A stretch of 64,000 bases of DNA from Acidobacteriota bacterium. GTDB taxonomy: Bacteria > Acidobacteriota > Terriglobia > Bryobacterales > Bryobacteraceae. Shown one piece after another: positions 1 through 9,495 of the stretch (positions are counted from its first letter, which is position 1; the number at the start of each line of letters is the position of its first letter). The DNA is taken from NCBI GenBank assembly GCA_016213775.1, contig JACQZR010000003.1, positions 45,894 through 109,893 on the forward strand, given 5' to 3'. A program made the translations under genes and the position numbers. The notes under the pieces were generated by a model. It was not told the DNA's origin. It worked only from the letters and a program-made list of their open reading frames with translations, and did not search any database.

Positions 1-1203
1 CATTGACAGCAGTTTCACTTTCAGCGAGCTATAACTGCTGAAACTCCGCGCCTGCTGCAGCGGAGCACGCCCCTCCGTCTTTGCGAAATTGGCAAAACCG
101 GCCGGCCGCTGCCGGGCCATTTGCGCCAGGCCTTCGCTGAACATCTCCCAAGCCACGGAGGGGTGGGCCACATAATAGCCGAGCAGTTTCATGTGCGTCG
201 CCCGGGTGGCGAATGCAGCCGCGAACTCCGGACTTTGCAGACCGCTGTTCGCGCTGAATGCATTGGTGCCGGCCAGACTCGCCCATGCGGGGTCCAGCCC
301 GAGTTCGCTCAGAACATCCCGGCCATTCCCGGAGTCGACAAGCCGGCCGAAGAGCACGTTGTAGACGGCGTACGACTTGTACTTTGCGGGAATCCAGAGC
401 AGCATTCCCAGCGTGGCGCCAAGCATCGCGATCGCCACACCCGCGATCACGACGCGCCGAAGATTGCCGAATCGGGCCGCAATCTGGCCCCGGCAGAGCA
501 GAACGAGGGTGGCGAGAATGATGCCCGAGAAGCTATGCTGCGCCTTGGCAACGATGAAGAGCAATAGAAAAGCTAATATGAGGACTCCATTCGTGGTTGG
601 GTTTCCCGTGGCTTGCATGAAGCGGACAAAAAACGCCACCGACAAAACGAAGAACAGCAGAGCGGCCGTATCCGTATAGAAGGAATTGAAGTAGGAGACA
701 TACATCACGTCCCCGGCGACGAGTAGCAGGATGGCACAAACCAGCCGGCGGCGCGCGCCCGGAAGCGCCAGCAGACATGGCCAAAGAGAATAAAGCGCGG
801 CCAACAACAGTAAAGCATGCGTACCGCCGATAAGCCGTATGTCGTAAGTTCCATCCTTTGAGAGAAGATGATTTACTAATATCGTTGGAGCTGCCAGCAG
901 GATCTCCGACGTTGGCATGAACTGGGCGGTCGATGGCTTCGCCGTGAATCGCCACGTCTGCACAACGTAGCGGAAAAACCGATCGGGATTGGCGAAAAAG
1001 TCGTCCGGATCCGCGTGGTCCGACGGCCGCAGTTGAAAATGCTTCGTGACGTATTCAAAGTCCCCGTTATCCGCCATTCCGACAATGGGGGGAATAATCA
1101 ATTGGTAGAAGAGGATGAACGCCGCTACTCCTACAAATACCGCCCTCTCCCTCTCCCTACCAAGTGACCCTCGCGGGTGCGCCTTCTCCAGGACGCGGCG
1201 CAA
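1..1203 (-). CDS. Polytopic membrane protein, partial (possible WsfD-like glycan hexose transferase)
   Basis: An open frame runs on the minus strand from a TTG at 1203 off the left edge with no stop, about 400 codons. Hydrophobic segments are visible after an Arg-rich N-terminus (FVGVAAFILFYQLIIPPIVG), followed by the motif ADNGDF, then about six more membrane spans and a soluble C-terminal part. The early DNGDF and the later YFNSFYTDTAA recall WsfD-type glycan transferases; this is a weak family guess from memory. There is no ATG between the upstream in-frame TGA and the first membrane span, so a TTG start (an AAGGA lies about 10 nt upstream) is the simplest choice. The C-terminus is missing. 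Confidence 0.6.
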   Translation of the reverse strand, partial: MRRVLEKAHPRGSLGRERERAVFVGVAAFILFYQLIIPPIVGMADNGDFEYVTKHFQLRPSDHADPDDFFANPDRFFRYVVQTWRFTAKPSTAQFMPTSEILLAAPTILVNHLLSKDGTYDIRLIGGTHALLLLAALYSLWPCLLALPGARRRLVCAILLLVAGDVMYVSYFNSFYTDTAALLFFVLSVAFFVRFMQATGNPTTNGVLILAFLLLFIVAKAQHSFSGIILATLVLLCRGQIAARFGNLRRVVIAGVAIAMLGATLGMLLWIPAKYKSYAVYNVLFGRLVDSGNGRDVLSELGLDPAWASLAGTNAFSANSGLQSPEFAAAFATRATHMKLLGYYVAHPSVAWEMFSEGLAQMARQRPAGFANFAKTEGRAPLQQARSFSSYSSLKVKLLSM

Positions 1204-1393
1204 CCCCCTTGGTTCCTTGCAGGCTCCATCGGCTTTGCCCGACTTATCGAATGAATCCTCTATCGGTGTGTTCTCCAATTTTCACAACTCCGGGAGCAGA
1301 TTGCAGGTCCATATTCCGCCCACGCACGCCGCCAGTTGGGCCCAACTTGTGATACTATCACACCGTACCAGAGTTCGATTAGTAGGAGGCGCG

Positions 1394-2482
1394 ATGCATC
1401 AGCGGAAAGTTCATCGCCGGGGCATTCTACGTTCATTTGCCGCCGTAGGTGGTGTGCTCGCCTGGCCGCTGGCCGCGCAAACACCGACGTTTGAGCTCCG
1501 TGTCAGGGACGATTTTGGCGCGAAGGGAGATGGACTGACTGACGACACGGCCGCCATCCTCCAGGCCGGCCGGTCGGTCAGGGCTGGCGCACATCTCATA
1601 TTCGGCCCGGGAACTTACCTCACCAGCCAGCCTATCGTCATTGGCGATGGCACACCGATGACAAACTCGACTCTAAACTACGTACGGATTTCCGGAGCCG
1701 GCGCGGGATCCTTTGACGAAGAGCTAAGCGCTGTCGGCGGCAGCACTGTTATCCGTCGTATTCGAACGCTGGGCGGCCCTATGATACGGTTCAGCGGTCC
1801 CATGGCCGGTGTTCATGTTGAAGGGCTTTTCCTCGATTGCGACAGCTTGGCGGATGTTGGATTACATTTGCAGCATGTCAACAATAGCAGGGCGGTTGGG
1901 ATCGATGTCAGGTACCCAAGGCAATTTGGGTTCGTCATGGAGTCCTCGTCTCGTGATCATCCTGGCATGGCGACCGGTTGTGCCGATAATACTCTTTCCC
2001 GTGTGCGCGCCAGTGTCAAAGCCGCTAATGCCTACGGATTTGCCGTCGGCGCCGATAATATCACTGGCCGCTTCGGGTGCTCGCGCAACAAGCTTGAGCA
2101 GGCATCGGTCTTGGGGGTGAATGCGGGCAACGGCTTCTTATTGAGGTATTGCGATTACATCACGTTTGATATGCCATCCACTATCCTCTGCGCACGATCA
2201 TTTCACTGTTTAGGGGTCCGGCGCGAAGAGGGATCCTTCCAGACGATGTACCCGGCTGGCATTTTTCTCCGTAGCCCGGCATTCAATTCCATTCCCACAT
2301 CCGAAAACTGGGATCCGCGGCCCAATGCCGGTGTCCTTTTCCATGACTACCACCGCGAGTGGAACGGCGGTGATCCGAACAACGACAATAGCTACATTCC
2401 GCTCTTTCCTCGAATTAATGGGATGTCCGGCTGGGATTCTCTAGGAAACAGCTACAATGTCAAAGGAATCACTCCCCGTTAG
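1394..2482 (+). CDS. Pectate-lyase-3 superfamily (right-handed beta-helix) exported protein
   Basis: A 362-aa protein starting at an ATG seven nt after an AGGAGG-type site (1384-1389). The N-terminus carries HRRGILRSF followed by a hydrophobic stretch ending ...WPLAAQ, a Tat-like signal. The mature protein opens with VRDDFGAKGDGLTDDTAAI, the hallmark of the Pectate_lyase_3 / phage tailspike-type beta-helix family (GAKGDGxxDDTxAI). Such proteins bind or cleave acidic polysaccharides, but no catalytic residues can be assigned here, so the substrate is unknown. The frame remains open back to about 1115, but that extension precedes the ribosome-binding site and is not protein-like. The 3' end overlaps the next gene by 26 nt. 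Confidence 0.75.
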   Translation: MHQRKVHRRGILRSFAAVGGVLAWPLAAQTPTFELRVRDDFGAKGDGLTDDTAAILQAGRSVRAGAHLIFGPGTYLTSQPIVIGDGTPMTNSTLNYVRISGAGAGSFDEELSAVGGSTVIRRIRTLGGPMIRFSGPMAGVHVEGLFLDCDSLADVGLHLQHVNNSRAVGIDVRYPRQFGFVMESSSRDHPGMATGCADNTLSRVRASVKAANAYGFAVGADNITGRFGCSRNKLEQASVLGVNAGNGFLLRYCDYITFDMPSTILCARSFHCLGVRREEGSFQTMYPAGIFLRSPAFNSIPTSENWDPRPNAGVLFHDYHREWNGGDPNNDNSYIPLFPRINGMSGWDSLGNSYNVKGITPR

Positions 2483-5400
2483 GCGCAGCCCGGCTATCGG
2501 CTGGTTAGGAATCCACTTGATTCGGCTGGGTTCCGTGCTTGCGTCTTGCGCCGCCGCATTCCCACAGGGGCCTATTATGGCGGCCCGGCAGGAGATGCAA
2601 CCTTATTTTGAAGAGAACATCGGACAGGCGCGGGCGGACATCGACTACTATCTCAGGAGTCCCGGAACATACGTTGCCCTGTCTGGAAAGAATCGCTCGC
2701 TGGAGTTTGTCGGCATACCTGGGACGGTGAGTCCGGTAACTTTGCGTTTCCAGGGTCAATCCTCGCCAGTGACCTTGCGGGGGGAAGGGGAACAGGCAGG
2801 CCGAAGCAGTTATTTCCTCGGAAGCGACTCGAGAAGGTGGCGCAGCGGAGTACGGCATTACCGGCAGGTGGTTTGGGACGGACTAGGGGAACAGGTTGGA
2901 GTCATCCTGGAGGCTCGCGGTGGAAGCATTTCTCTCCAGGTGCACTCTAAGTCCACGGGGGCAGCCGCGGGCTTCGGCTGGTGCTACGAGGGAGTTGACC
3001 GTCTCACCCTGGATGCAGGCGGCAACCTGCTGCTCTCCGGCGAGCAGTGGTCTTTCCGGCAAGGTGTCCCAGTAGCTTCCCAGCCGGATGGAAAGGGCGG
3101 CCGCAATCGTATTGCAGCCTCCTACCGGATCCGCTCGAAGCAGTGTGTCGAACTCAGCGTTGGCGGCAGATTGCAGCGCGAAATTAGTGCTGGAATGAGC
3201 ATCGGCTACGCGAACAGTTTTGGCGGCAGCGGATTGGAGAGCCTCAGCAGAATTGCCGTGAACGAAGCCGGGGAGACGTTGATCCTCGGCAGTTCGACAA
3301 GCCGCGATTTCCCCACTGGCAGTGCTGTTCAGTCCTTGTTTGGAGGTGGGGGCACGGACGTTGTGCTCGCCAAGCTGAATCGCGCGGGAAACGAATTGCT
3401 CTTTGCTACTTACATCGGCGGGAATGGCGATGATACCGGCACGGCAATTGCAATCCAAAGCGATGGCGGAGTCATCGTGGCCGGAGGGACGCGAAGTACG
3501 GACTTTCCTGTTCGGAATCCCATGCAAGCCCGATATGGCGGCCTTGCGGACGCGTTTCTCCTGAAGCTCAACTCGTCCGGTTCCGCCTTGAGCTTTTCCA
3601 CTTACTTTGGCGGTGCAGCCGATGAGACCATCGCCGGCCTTGCCGTCGACCGGGAAGATATCATCTACGCCACCGGCTGGACCAACAACCCTCAGTTGCC
3701 GACCGTCTCGGCCGTTCAGGCCTCGAAAGGCGCTGGTATCGACGCTTTTGTCCTTTCACTCGACGCCGCAGCCTCCAGGCTGCAATGGGGAACCTTTCTC
3801 GGCGGTGACGGTGCGGATTCGGCAAGCGATATCGCCGTTGATGAGACTGGCGCAGTCTACGTGGCGGGCTCAACCACCAGTGGCAATTTCCCGGTTCGGG
3901 GTGGCCCGCAACGTGTCCTTCGTGGGGTGCGTGACGCATTTGTGACAAAATTTGCTCGCGGCGGTCGGAGTTTGGTCTACTCAACGTACCTCGGAGGCGG
4001 GGGAGTAGAGGACGGAAACGCATTGGCGATTGATAGTGCCGGGGCTGCTTATGTGGTTGGAAACTCAACCAGTATCGATTTTCCGGTCACTCTGCAACAG
4101 GTTGGTCCCGTAAGCGGCACGTCGGATGCTTTCCTCGCCAAACTCTCCCCGGATGGGTCGAGTACGCTGTTCAGCAGGCTGTTGGGGGGCTCCTCGGCCG
4201 ATGGTGGGCAGGCAGTGGCTGTGTCCCCGGCCGGAGAGGTATATCTGACCGGCTTCACAGACAGCGCGGATCTGAGGGCCACGGAGGACGCTCCTCAAAT
4301 CCGGTATGCAGGCAACCGCGATGGTTACGCAGTGAAACTGTCAGCCGACGGAAGCCGTATCCTGTTTTCAACCTACATCGGAGGAACGGGATTCGACGGC
4401 GGAACGGCCCTCGCACTGGATAGCGGCGGAACGTTCATTGTTGGCGGCGTCACCAGCAGCGATGACCTCCTAACGAGAAGAACAGGTGCGCCCATTAGTC
4501 AAAGAAGGCAGTTTCTAATCCGGTTCGACGACAATGAACAATCCGCGGGAAGCCTGGTCGTCAGCCCAACGAGCCTTTCCTTCTCAACCACCTCGGTCCC
4601 GCAAACGCGCACTGTCAATGTAAACAGCAACGGTGGACGCCTGAATTTCTCCGTGTCGGCGGCTGGTGGGAATTGGCTCAACGCCACGCCCACGGAGGGG
4701 ATAACTCCCGCTACGATTGCCGTTACCGCGAACCCGGAGGGTCTGCCGCCCGCCACTTATGAAGGGACGATCCTGGTAAGCGCGGCGGGAGCGCCCAACA
4801 GTCCGCAGCGAGTACCGGTTTCGATGGTGGTGAGCGCCGTTACCCGATCCGGCATATCTCTAAGTCCGGCATTCATCAACTTCAGGCAGGAAATTGCCGG
4901 AGAGGCGCCGCCGCCGGCTCCTGTTTCCATCGCCAGTACGGGCTCCACCATAGACTTTCAACTGACAGTAAGTACCCTCGACGGGGGTAGCTGGCTGAAA
5001 GCGTCCACCAATGGAGGCGCGACCCCGGCCCTTATTGACATCTCGGCGAATGCCGCCGGTCTGACTGCCGGCGTATACTCGGGCCGGCTAAGCGTAAGCT
5101 CGAACGACGCGGCCAACAGTCCGCAGTCGATTCCCGTCGCTTTCACTGTCACCGCGGGCGGCTCAAGCCTTATTGTCTCGCCTCAAAACGGGTTGGAATT
5201 CCGATACCAGATTGATGGTCCAAGGCCGACGGCTCAAAGTCTCTTTGTGGCCAGTTCGGGTGCGCCAATTCAGTTTCTGGCAACCGCGTCGAACAGCGGA
5301 CTCGAGCGGTGGCTCTCCGTTCAACCGAGGCAGGGTGCCACTAACGCGGTGCTCGCGGTGACGGTCGACCCTTCCAGTCTCAGGGCGGGCACATATGAGG

Positions 5401-7295
5401 GCGCAATCACCATTACAGGCTCGGGCCAGACCGTAACAACTCCGGTTCGCCTGACGGTAAGCCCCCGCATTCGTTCCATCCTGCAGACCGACACCGCCCA
5501 ACTTACGTGGGCAACCCCTATAGGTGTCAGGCCGACGCCCTCTCAGGTACGTATTAGTAACCCCGGAACAGACCTCGTGACATTCGATGTTCAGATCTCG
5601 ACACAGGATGGTGGCAAGTGGCTTAGTGTGTCCAAGCAACGAGGGGGAGCAGATTGGCTGGACTCCGCCACTCTGGTCGTGAATGCCGATCCCGCCGGGC
5701 TGGTTCCCGGGGTATACAGCGGCAATGTAGTCATCCAGTCTCAGCAACAGGATCCTATCGTCATACCTGCCGCGCTGGCGGTCAGTGCCGGAAAGAAACT
5801 CGTGTTGTCGCAAACCAGCTTGAGTTTTACCGCGGCCTCTGGTAGCCCGGGGATTCCCCAGGATGTTAGTGTTCTTTCCCTTGGCGGGGCGATTGGTTGG
5901 ACGGCCCAGGTGGTTGCGGGCGCCAGTTGGTTGAGCATCGCGCAAGCCAGCGGGATGGTCCCCAGCGGCGGCCTGAACCGGGTGCCCGTGAACGTGAGCG
6001 CCGCTGGTTTCGCACCTGGAGAGTATCACGGGGAGATCGATTTTGACTCCCCCGACGTTGACAATCGCCCCGAGAAGGTAACGGTTGTTTTGGTGGTCCG
6101 GCCACCTGGCACTTTGCCTCCGGCGCCCATTCCGGCAGGAGTCGCATTCGCGGCAACCGTGGGAACCGCTCCAGCCCCACGAGACGTCACCATCCTCTAC
6201 GGCGGAGCAGTGAACAACGCCAGATGGACCGCGACCGTGGTACTCGACCCCGAAAGCGCCCCCAATACCCCAACATGGCTGCGAGTGGACAGGGACAGTG
6301 GCACGTTCGCGGGTATCCCGCCCGTCGCGAACCTCACGCTAAGGGCATCGGCCAGCGGTCTAACACCGGGGGTTCCCTATCGGGCAACGGTGCACGTCAC
6401 AATATCGGGGAACTTGTCCACTGCGATTCCAGTCCTGCTTGTCGTGTCGGCAGGGGCCGGCGCCAGTCAGAACAGAATCGCTGCCCGGAGCGCCGGATGC
6501 GCCCCCAGCACCTACTTCCCGGTGTTCACTACACTGGACCAGAACTTCGTTACCTCGAATGGCCGCGCTTCCACGACAGAACTGGTGATCCTCGACGACT
6601 GCGGAAATGCCGCGAGCCCGATGTCAGTGGGCGCCCAACTGACCAGCGGAGACCGGCCATTTGACCTTATCGCACTCAATGAAGGAAGTTGGCGCGCTAC
6701 TTGGGTACCACGCCGGGCGCCGGGCAGCGTGACAATGAACGTAGTGGCCAGCGATGGCGCTTCACTCGAGGGCTCGGCTCCCCCCATCACCGGAATAGTC
6801 ACAGGCTCTATTCAAGGGCCTGTGCTCGACAGCGCGAGACCATTCCTCACTCCTGCCGGTCATCCTCAAGTGGCGATTGCGCCAGGCAGCCTATTCCTCA
6901 TTCAAGGAAGTAACCTCACATCGAGTACCGGCCCAACCAGGGTCACACTGGGAACAACGGAACTTGTCGTATCGAGTGCCTCTTCCAGTGCAATTGTGGT
7001 GACCGTTCCCAACGGTCTGCCTATCAACCGAAGTCTCTCCTTGGTGGTACAAGCAGGTGATTTCTTTGCCGCACCGGAGTCGGTGCTGGTAGCGACGACA
7101 TGGCCCGTCGCCTTAAGCGTACTCCTGGAACACGATGGCAGCGCGGTTATCGAATGCTCAGGAGGCGCAAATCTCCAAAAGGACCAACTCATCCACGGCG
7201 TGTTCGGCTCAGTGGCTGTTGAGTCCGTGGAGATTTTGAGCCAAGGCGTTCAACGAGTGCGGGGACGGGTTGTGCCGCCGCGTTCCAACCCTTAG
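2457..7295 (+). CDS. Giant SBBP-repeat and Ig/BACON-like repeat surface protein
   Basis: A 1612-aa predicted exported protein. After an N-terminal segment containing FEENIGQARADIDYYL, about seven SBBP beta-propeller units of 55-60 residues follow (roughly residues 255-700; pattern DAFxxKLxxxGxxLxFSTYxGG...DFPV). Then come roughly six repeated Ig/BACON-like modules (about 700-1330) with the recurring core GGxWLxxxxxxGxTPAxxxVxxxxxGLxxGxYxG. The C-terminus contains PGSLFLIQGSNL, resembling the TIGR03437 Solibacter paralogue domain. An AGGAAA about 11 nt before the ATG and the 26-nt overlap with the beta-helix gene suggest co-translation. A surface-displayed or secreted adhesive or binding role is inferred; no enzyme motif was seen. 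Confidence 0.8.
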   Translation: MSKESLPVRRSPAIGWLGIHLIRLGSVLASCAAAFPQGPIMAARQEMQPYFEENIGQARADIDYYLRSPGTYVALSGKNRSLEFVGIPGTVSPVTLRFQGQSSPVTLRGEGEQAGRSSYFLGSDSRRWRSGVRHYRQVVWDGLGEQVGVILEARGGSISLQVHSKSTGAAAGFGWCYEGVDRLTLDAGGNLLLSGEQWSFRQGVPVASQPDGKGGRNRIAASYRIRSKQCVELSVGGRLQREISAGMSIGYANSFGGSGLESLSRIAVNEAGETLILGSSTSRDFPTGSAVQSLFGGGGTDVVLAKLNRAGNELLFATYIGGNGDDTGTAIAIQSDGGVIVAGGTRSTDFPVRNPMQARYGGLADAFLLKLNSSGSALSFSTYFGGAADETIAGLAVDREDIIYATGWTNNPQLPTVSAVQASKGAGIDAFVLSLDAAASRLQWGTFLGGDGADSASDIAVDETGAVYVAGSTTSGNFPVRGGPQRVLRGVRDAFVTKFARGGRSLVYSTYLGGGGVEDGNALAIDSAGAAYVVGNSTSIDFPVTLQQVGPVSGTSDAFLAKLSPDGSSTLFSRLLGGSSADGGQAVAVSPAGEVYLTGFTDSADLRATEDAPQIRYAGNRDGYAVKLSADGSRILFSTYIGGTGFDGGTALALDSGGTFIVGGVTSSDDLLTRRTGAPISQRRQFLIRFDDNEQSAGSLVVSPTSLSFSTTSVPQTRTVNVNSNGGRLNFSVSAAGGNWLNATPTEGITPATIAVTANPEGLPPATYEGTILVSAAGAPNSPQRVPVSMVVSAVTRSGISLSPAFINFRQEIAGEAPPPAPVSIASTGSTIDFQLTVSTLDGGSWLKASTNGGATPALIDISANAAGLTAGVYSGRLSVSSNDAANSPQSIPVAFTVTAGGSSLIVSPQNGLEFRYQIDGPRPTAQSLFVASSGAPIQFLATASNSGLERWLSVQPRQGATNAVLAVTVDPSSLRAGTYEGAITITGSGQTVTTPVRLTVSPRIRSILQTDTAQLTWATPIGVRPTPSQVRISNPGTDLVTFDVQISTQDGGKWLSVSKQRGGADWLDSATLVVNADPAGLVPGVYSGNVVIQSQQQDPIVIPAALAVSAGKKLVLSQTSLSFTAASGSPGIPQDVSVLSLGGAIGWTAQVVAGASWLSIAQASGMVPSGGLNRVPVNVSAAGFAPGEYHGEIDFDSPDVDNRPEKVTVVLVVRPPGTLPPAPIPAGVAFAATVGTAPAPRDVTILYGGAVNNARWTATVVLDPESAPNTPTWLRVDRDSGTFAGIPPVANLTLRASASGLTPGVPYRATVHVTISGNLSTAIPVLLVVSAGAGASQNRIAARSAGCAPSTYFPVFTTLDQNFVTSNGRASTTELVILDDCGNAASPMSVGAQLTSGDRPFDLIALNEGSWRATWVPRRAPGSVTMNVVASDGASLEGSAPPITGIVTGSIQGPVLDSARPFLTPAGHPQVAIAPGSLFLIQGSNLTSSTGPTRVTLGTTELVVSSASSSAIVVTVPNGLPINRSLSLVVQAGDFFAAPESVLVATTWPVALSVLLEHDGSAVIECSGGANLQKDQLIHGVFGSVAVESVEILSQGVQRVRGRVVPPRSNP

Positions 7296-7863
7296 ACAGT
7301 AAGGCCCACTGAAGAACGAAGTCGCCACCGGGCTCGACGGTCGTGCGGGGTACTCAGTGCCGTCGTGTTCGTGCGCGCCGCAGAAGAGGATCTCACGTTT
7401 CGTGTCGCAAAACTGCCGCTGTCCACGATTGGGAGTTTCTGGCAGATAGACGGAGTTTTTGGGAAGGCCTTCGTAGACCTCCGTCGCGCAGCCGTAGATA
7501 TTGCGGGAAGGAGTCTACAGGTGAGGCAGGAGTTTGCTCTTGCTGCCTGCCCGGGCTGCCGTCACGGGCAGCCCGGGACCATTTGGATGCGCAGTTGGAC
7601 ACATCGATCCACAAGGCTGCTGCTCATGCCCCTAAGAATCCTGCCTGCGCCCGCTGCCGTGGAACCATCGGCCGTCACAGCCGCGACGCAGGTCTGCTGG
7701 CGGTACCCGCCGTCGATGACTTCCGCAAGCTCGATCTTCCCATCGCGTACGAGCCTTGGCCGACTGCCGTCCCATGGAATTCGTCTCTCGCCCTGGGCAT
7801 CTACCGCGCGGAACGCAGCATGCTCGTGGTGCCCGACCTGGACGCAATCCTCAGTTTCCAGTC
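7296..7863. other. Gene-poor, probably degenerate region
   Basis: About 570 bases with several mutually overlapping short frames on both strands (for example plus strand 7343-7867 and 7365-7922), none with a recognisable domain, convincing start site or consistent codon pattern. A long GC hairpin sits at 7550-7577. I interpret it as decayed coding sequence or spacer and annotate no gene. Confidence 0.4.
7550..7577. repeat. 11-bp-stem inverted repeat
   Basis: CCCGGGCTGCC at 7550-7560 is perfectly complementary to GGCAGCCCGGG at 7567-7577, with a 6-nt loop. There is no T-tract, so it is not a typical rho-independent terminator. It lies in a stretch without a clear gene. Confidence 0.6.
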
Positions 7864-8142
7864 TTAGAGGGACGCCCTTGCTTCTGGCTTCTTGCTTCTG
7901 GCTTCCGGCTTCTTATTCATGACGGAACCTGGAATATCCAACTCATCCGTTTCGGTGAACGGCGCACGTTGGGGCACGTTCGAGGGCAGCAGCAGAATCG
8001 TTCCCAGCAACTCTTCGCGCAACTCCAGACGATTTATCACCGGCGCGGGGATTTACGTGGACCGCAGGTTCACGGGGAAAGACTCCAGCGCAAACGCGGT
8101 CAGTCGCGAGTGGGTGAAAGGCAAGTTCAGGATGCAATGCTC
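7864..8142 (-). pseudogene. C-terminal remnant of an unidentified gene with an in-frame stop
   Basis: Directly downstream of the sugar transporter, one minus-strand frame reads sensibly as LNLPFTHSRLTAFALESF..., meets TAA at 8053-8055, then continues in the same frame as PAPVINRLELREELLGTILL... before ending at 7864-7866. The continuity of protein-like sequence across the stop suggests a dead gene fragment. Its last codons run through the GAAGCCAGAAGCAAGAA tandem repeat. I do not recognise the family. Chance open frame remains possible. Confidence 0.35.
7874..7915. repeat. Short tandem repeat of CTTCTGGCTT-type units
   Basis: About three consecutive imperfect units built on GCTTCTGGCTTCTT are visible, the last one changed to CCGGCTTCTT. 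It lies at the end of the degenerate region and is translated on the minus strand as a repetitive KKPEARS-type tail. It is probably slippage-prone spacer DNA. Confidence 0.55.
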
Positions 8143-9417
8143 TCAGGAGAAGCGCGTCCGCTTACCCAGCACCACGCCGCAGCCTGCCAACAACGCCACT
8201 GAGGCCACTATAAGGATCACCATCCACGGCAGATTCATCGCGATGGGCTGGCTTGCCGAACCCGCCGCCAGCCAGAGGAAGAAAGCCACTGCGACGCCAA
8301 CGATGACGAATTCCCACCACTGGCGTGGACGGCGCTGCTGATCGGCCAGCGGGTCTTCGCCATCCATCGTCTGTGCCACGCGGACGGCATCCAGACCGTA
8401 GCGGTCGCATTCGCGCTGCATTGCTTCGCGCCAGGAGCGCTGCTCCAGTGCCGGCGCTTCCGCCATGCTGATGGACACCGCGCCGGCAATCATCACCAGC
8501 GAACCTACGACGACGAGCATTTGCGTTTGCGCGCTCTGCCCGGCGAACTCGCCAAAGACGAGGGCGCCCCAGGCGAGTCCCCATAGCTGGTTGGTGTTGG
8601 ATAGCGGAATGCCGCGGCCGATGCCGACATACTTCGCCGCGTACTGCTGGAAGAGATCGCCGAGCACCCAACAGAACCCGCCGAGGAAGAGCCAGAACAA
8701 CGCCGGCCGCGCCTTGGCGAGCGAGAGCATCACGTTGCTGACCCCGCCGTCAAAGGCCACCGCGAGCGCGAACACCGTGCCCAGTTCGCCGAACGTGAAC
8801 ACCGTAACAAAGGAGAGCGGGTTCATCCCGCTGATGTAGGCTTTGCGATAGGGGATGTACATGGTGCCCCACAGGACACCAGCGCCGAGCGCGGCGGCAA
8901 TCCCCAGTCCGGCGGCTCCGGACGCACCCGCAGTCGACCCGTGCGAAGTGGCCAGCGCCAGAATGCATGCGCCCACCACGATCGCCGCTGCGCCGCCGAG
9001 CACCTTGGCCCTCTGACTGGCTCCAGCGCCGCGCAGCTCACGAAAGAGCAGCCAGCCCCAGAACAGGCCCACCAGACTGTTGGTATTCCACAATGGAAAC
9101 GCGATGGACAAGCCGACGTTTCGGATCGCGAACACGGTGAGCGTATTGGCCACGGCCCACAACATGCCCGCGAGAATCGCCCACGCGATGAGATGCGGTT
9201 TCTCGCGCAGATCGGCCCAGATGTAGCTGGTTCCTTTGAGCGCCATGGGCACAGTCCAGCGGGCGACGAACACGCCTGCCACCATGCCGAGCGAGACGAG
9301 GAATGGCGAGAAGCCCACGGTGACGAGCTTCGTCGGAGCCTCCGCCATTCCCAGCCAGGCGCCGGCCGCCAGGCCACATAAGACGCCGAGCTGATGCAGC
9401 GATATTTGCTTCTTCAT
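8143..9417 (-). CDS. GRP/DMT-family sugar (candidate inositol) transporter
   Basis: A 424-aa integral membrane protein with about ten hydrophobic segments. It carries the paired motifs FPLWNTNSLVGLFWGWLLF in the first half and LSNTNQLWGLAWGALVFGE in the second, matching the glucose/ribose porter (GRP)/RhaT-like branch of the drug/metabolite transporter superfamily. It would import a sugar or polyol across the cytoplasmic membrane. As the last gene of the iol operon it is a natural candidate for myo-inositol uptake, which is inference from context. Its ATG overlaps the stop of a 24-codon membrane peptide frame (ATGA at 9414-9417). A C-terminal soluble insertion (SWREAMQRECDRYGLDAV) precedes the last membrane spans. 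Confidence 0.8.
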   Translation of the reverse strand: MKKQISLHQLGVLCGLAAGAWLGMAEAPTKLVTVGFSPFLVSLGMVAGVFVARWTVPMALKGTSYIWADLREKPHLIAWAILAGMLWAVANTLTVFAIRNVGLSIAFPLWNTNSLVGLFWGWLLFRELRGAGASQRAKVLGGAAAIVVGACILALATSHGSTAGASGAAGLGIAAALGAGVLWGTMYIPYRKAYISGMNPLSFVTVFTFGELGTVFALAVAFDGGVSNVMLSLAKARPALFWLFLGGFCWVLGDLFQQYAAKYVGIGRGIPLSNTNQLWGLAWGALVFGEFAGQSAQTQMLVVVGSLVMIAGAVSISMAEAPALEQRSWREAMQRECDRYGLDAVRVAQTMDGEDPLADQQRRPRQWWEFVIVGVAVAFFLWLAAGSASQPIAMNLPWMVILIVASVALLAGCGVVLGKRTRFS

Positions 9418-9488
9418 GACAGCAGAACCAGGAGTCCGATGCCGAGGATCAGCACCGCAACGGGGATCCAGAACTGCACATCGGTCAA
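9414..9488 (-). CDS. 24-aa single-span membrane peptide (tentative)
   Basis: A minus-strand frame starting TTG at 9488 encodes 24 residues, beginning TDVQFWIP and then almost wholly hydrophobic (VAVLILGIGLLVLLS). Its TGA overlaps the ATG of the transporter in the ATGA arrangement used at other junctions of this operon, and it begins 7 nt after iolG stops. Small single-span accessory peptides are known for other symporters, so a transporter partner is plausible. No good Shine-Dalgarno site is visible and the start (TTG, or GTG at 9479) is unusual. Confidence 0.35.
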   Translation of the reverse strand: MTDVQFWIPVAVLILGIGLLVLLS

Positions 9489-9495
9489 CGTGGCG

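Noticed and set aside
1115..1393. N-terminal extension of the beta-helix protein
   Set aside because: Lies before a clear ribosome-binding site and signal peptide, and overlaps the start of the divergent membrane protein gene.
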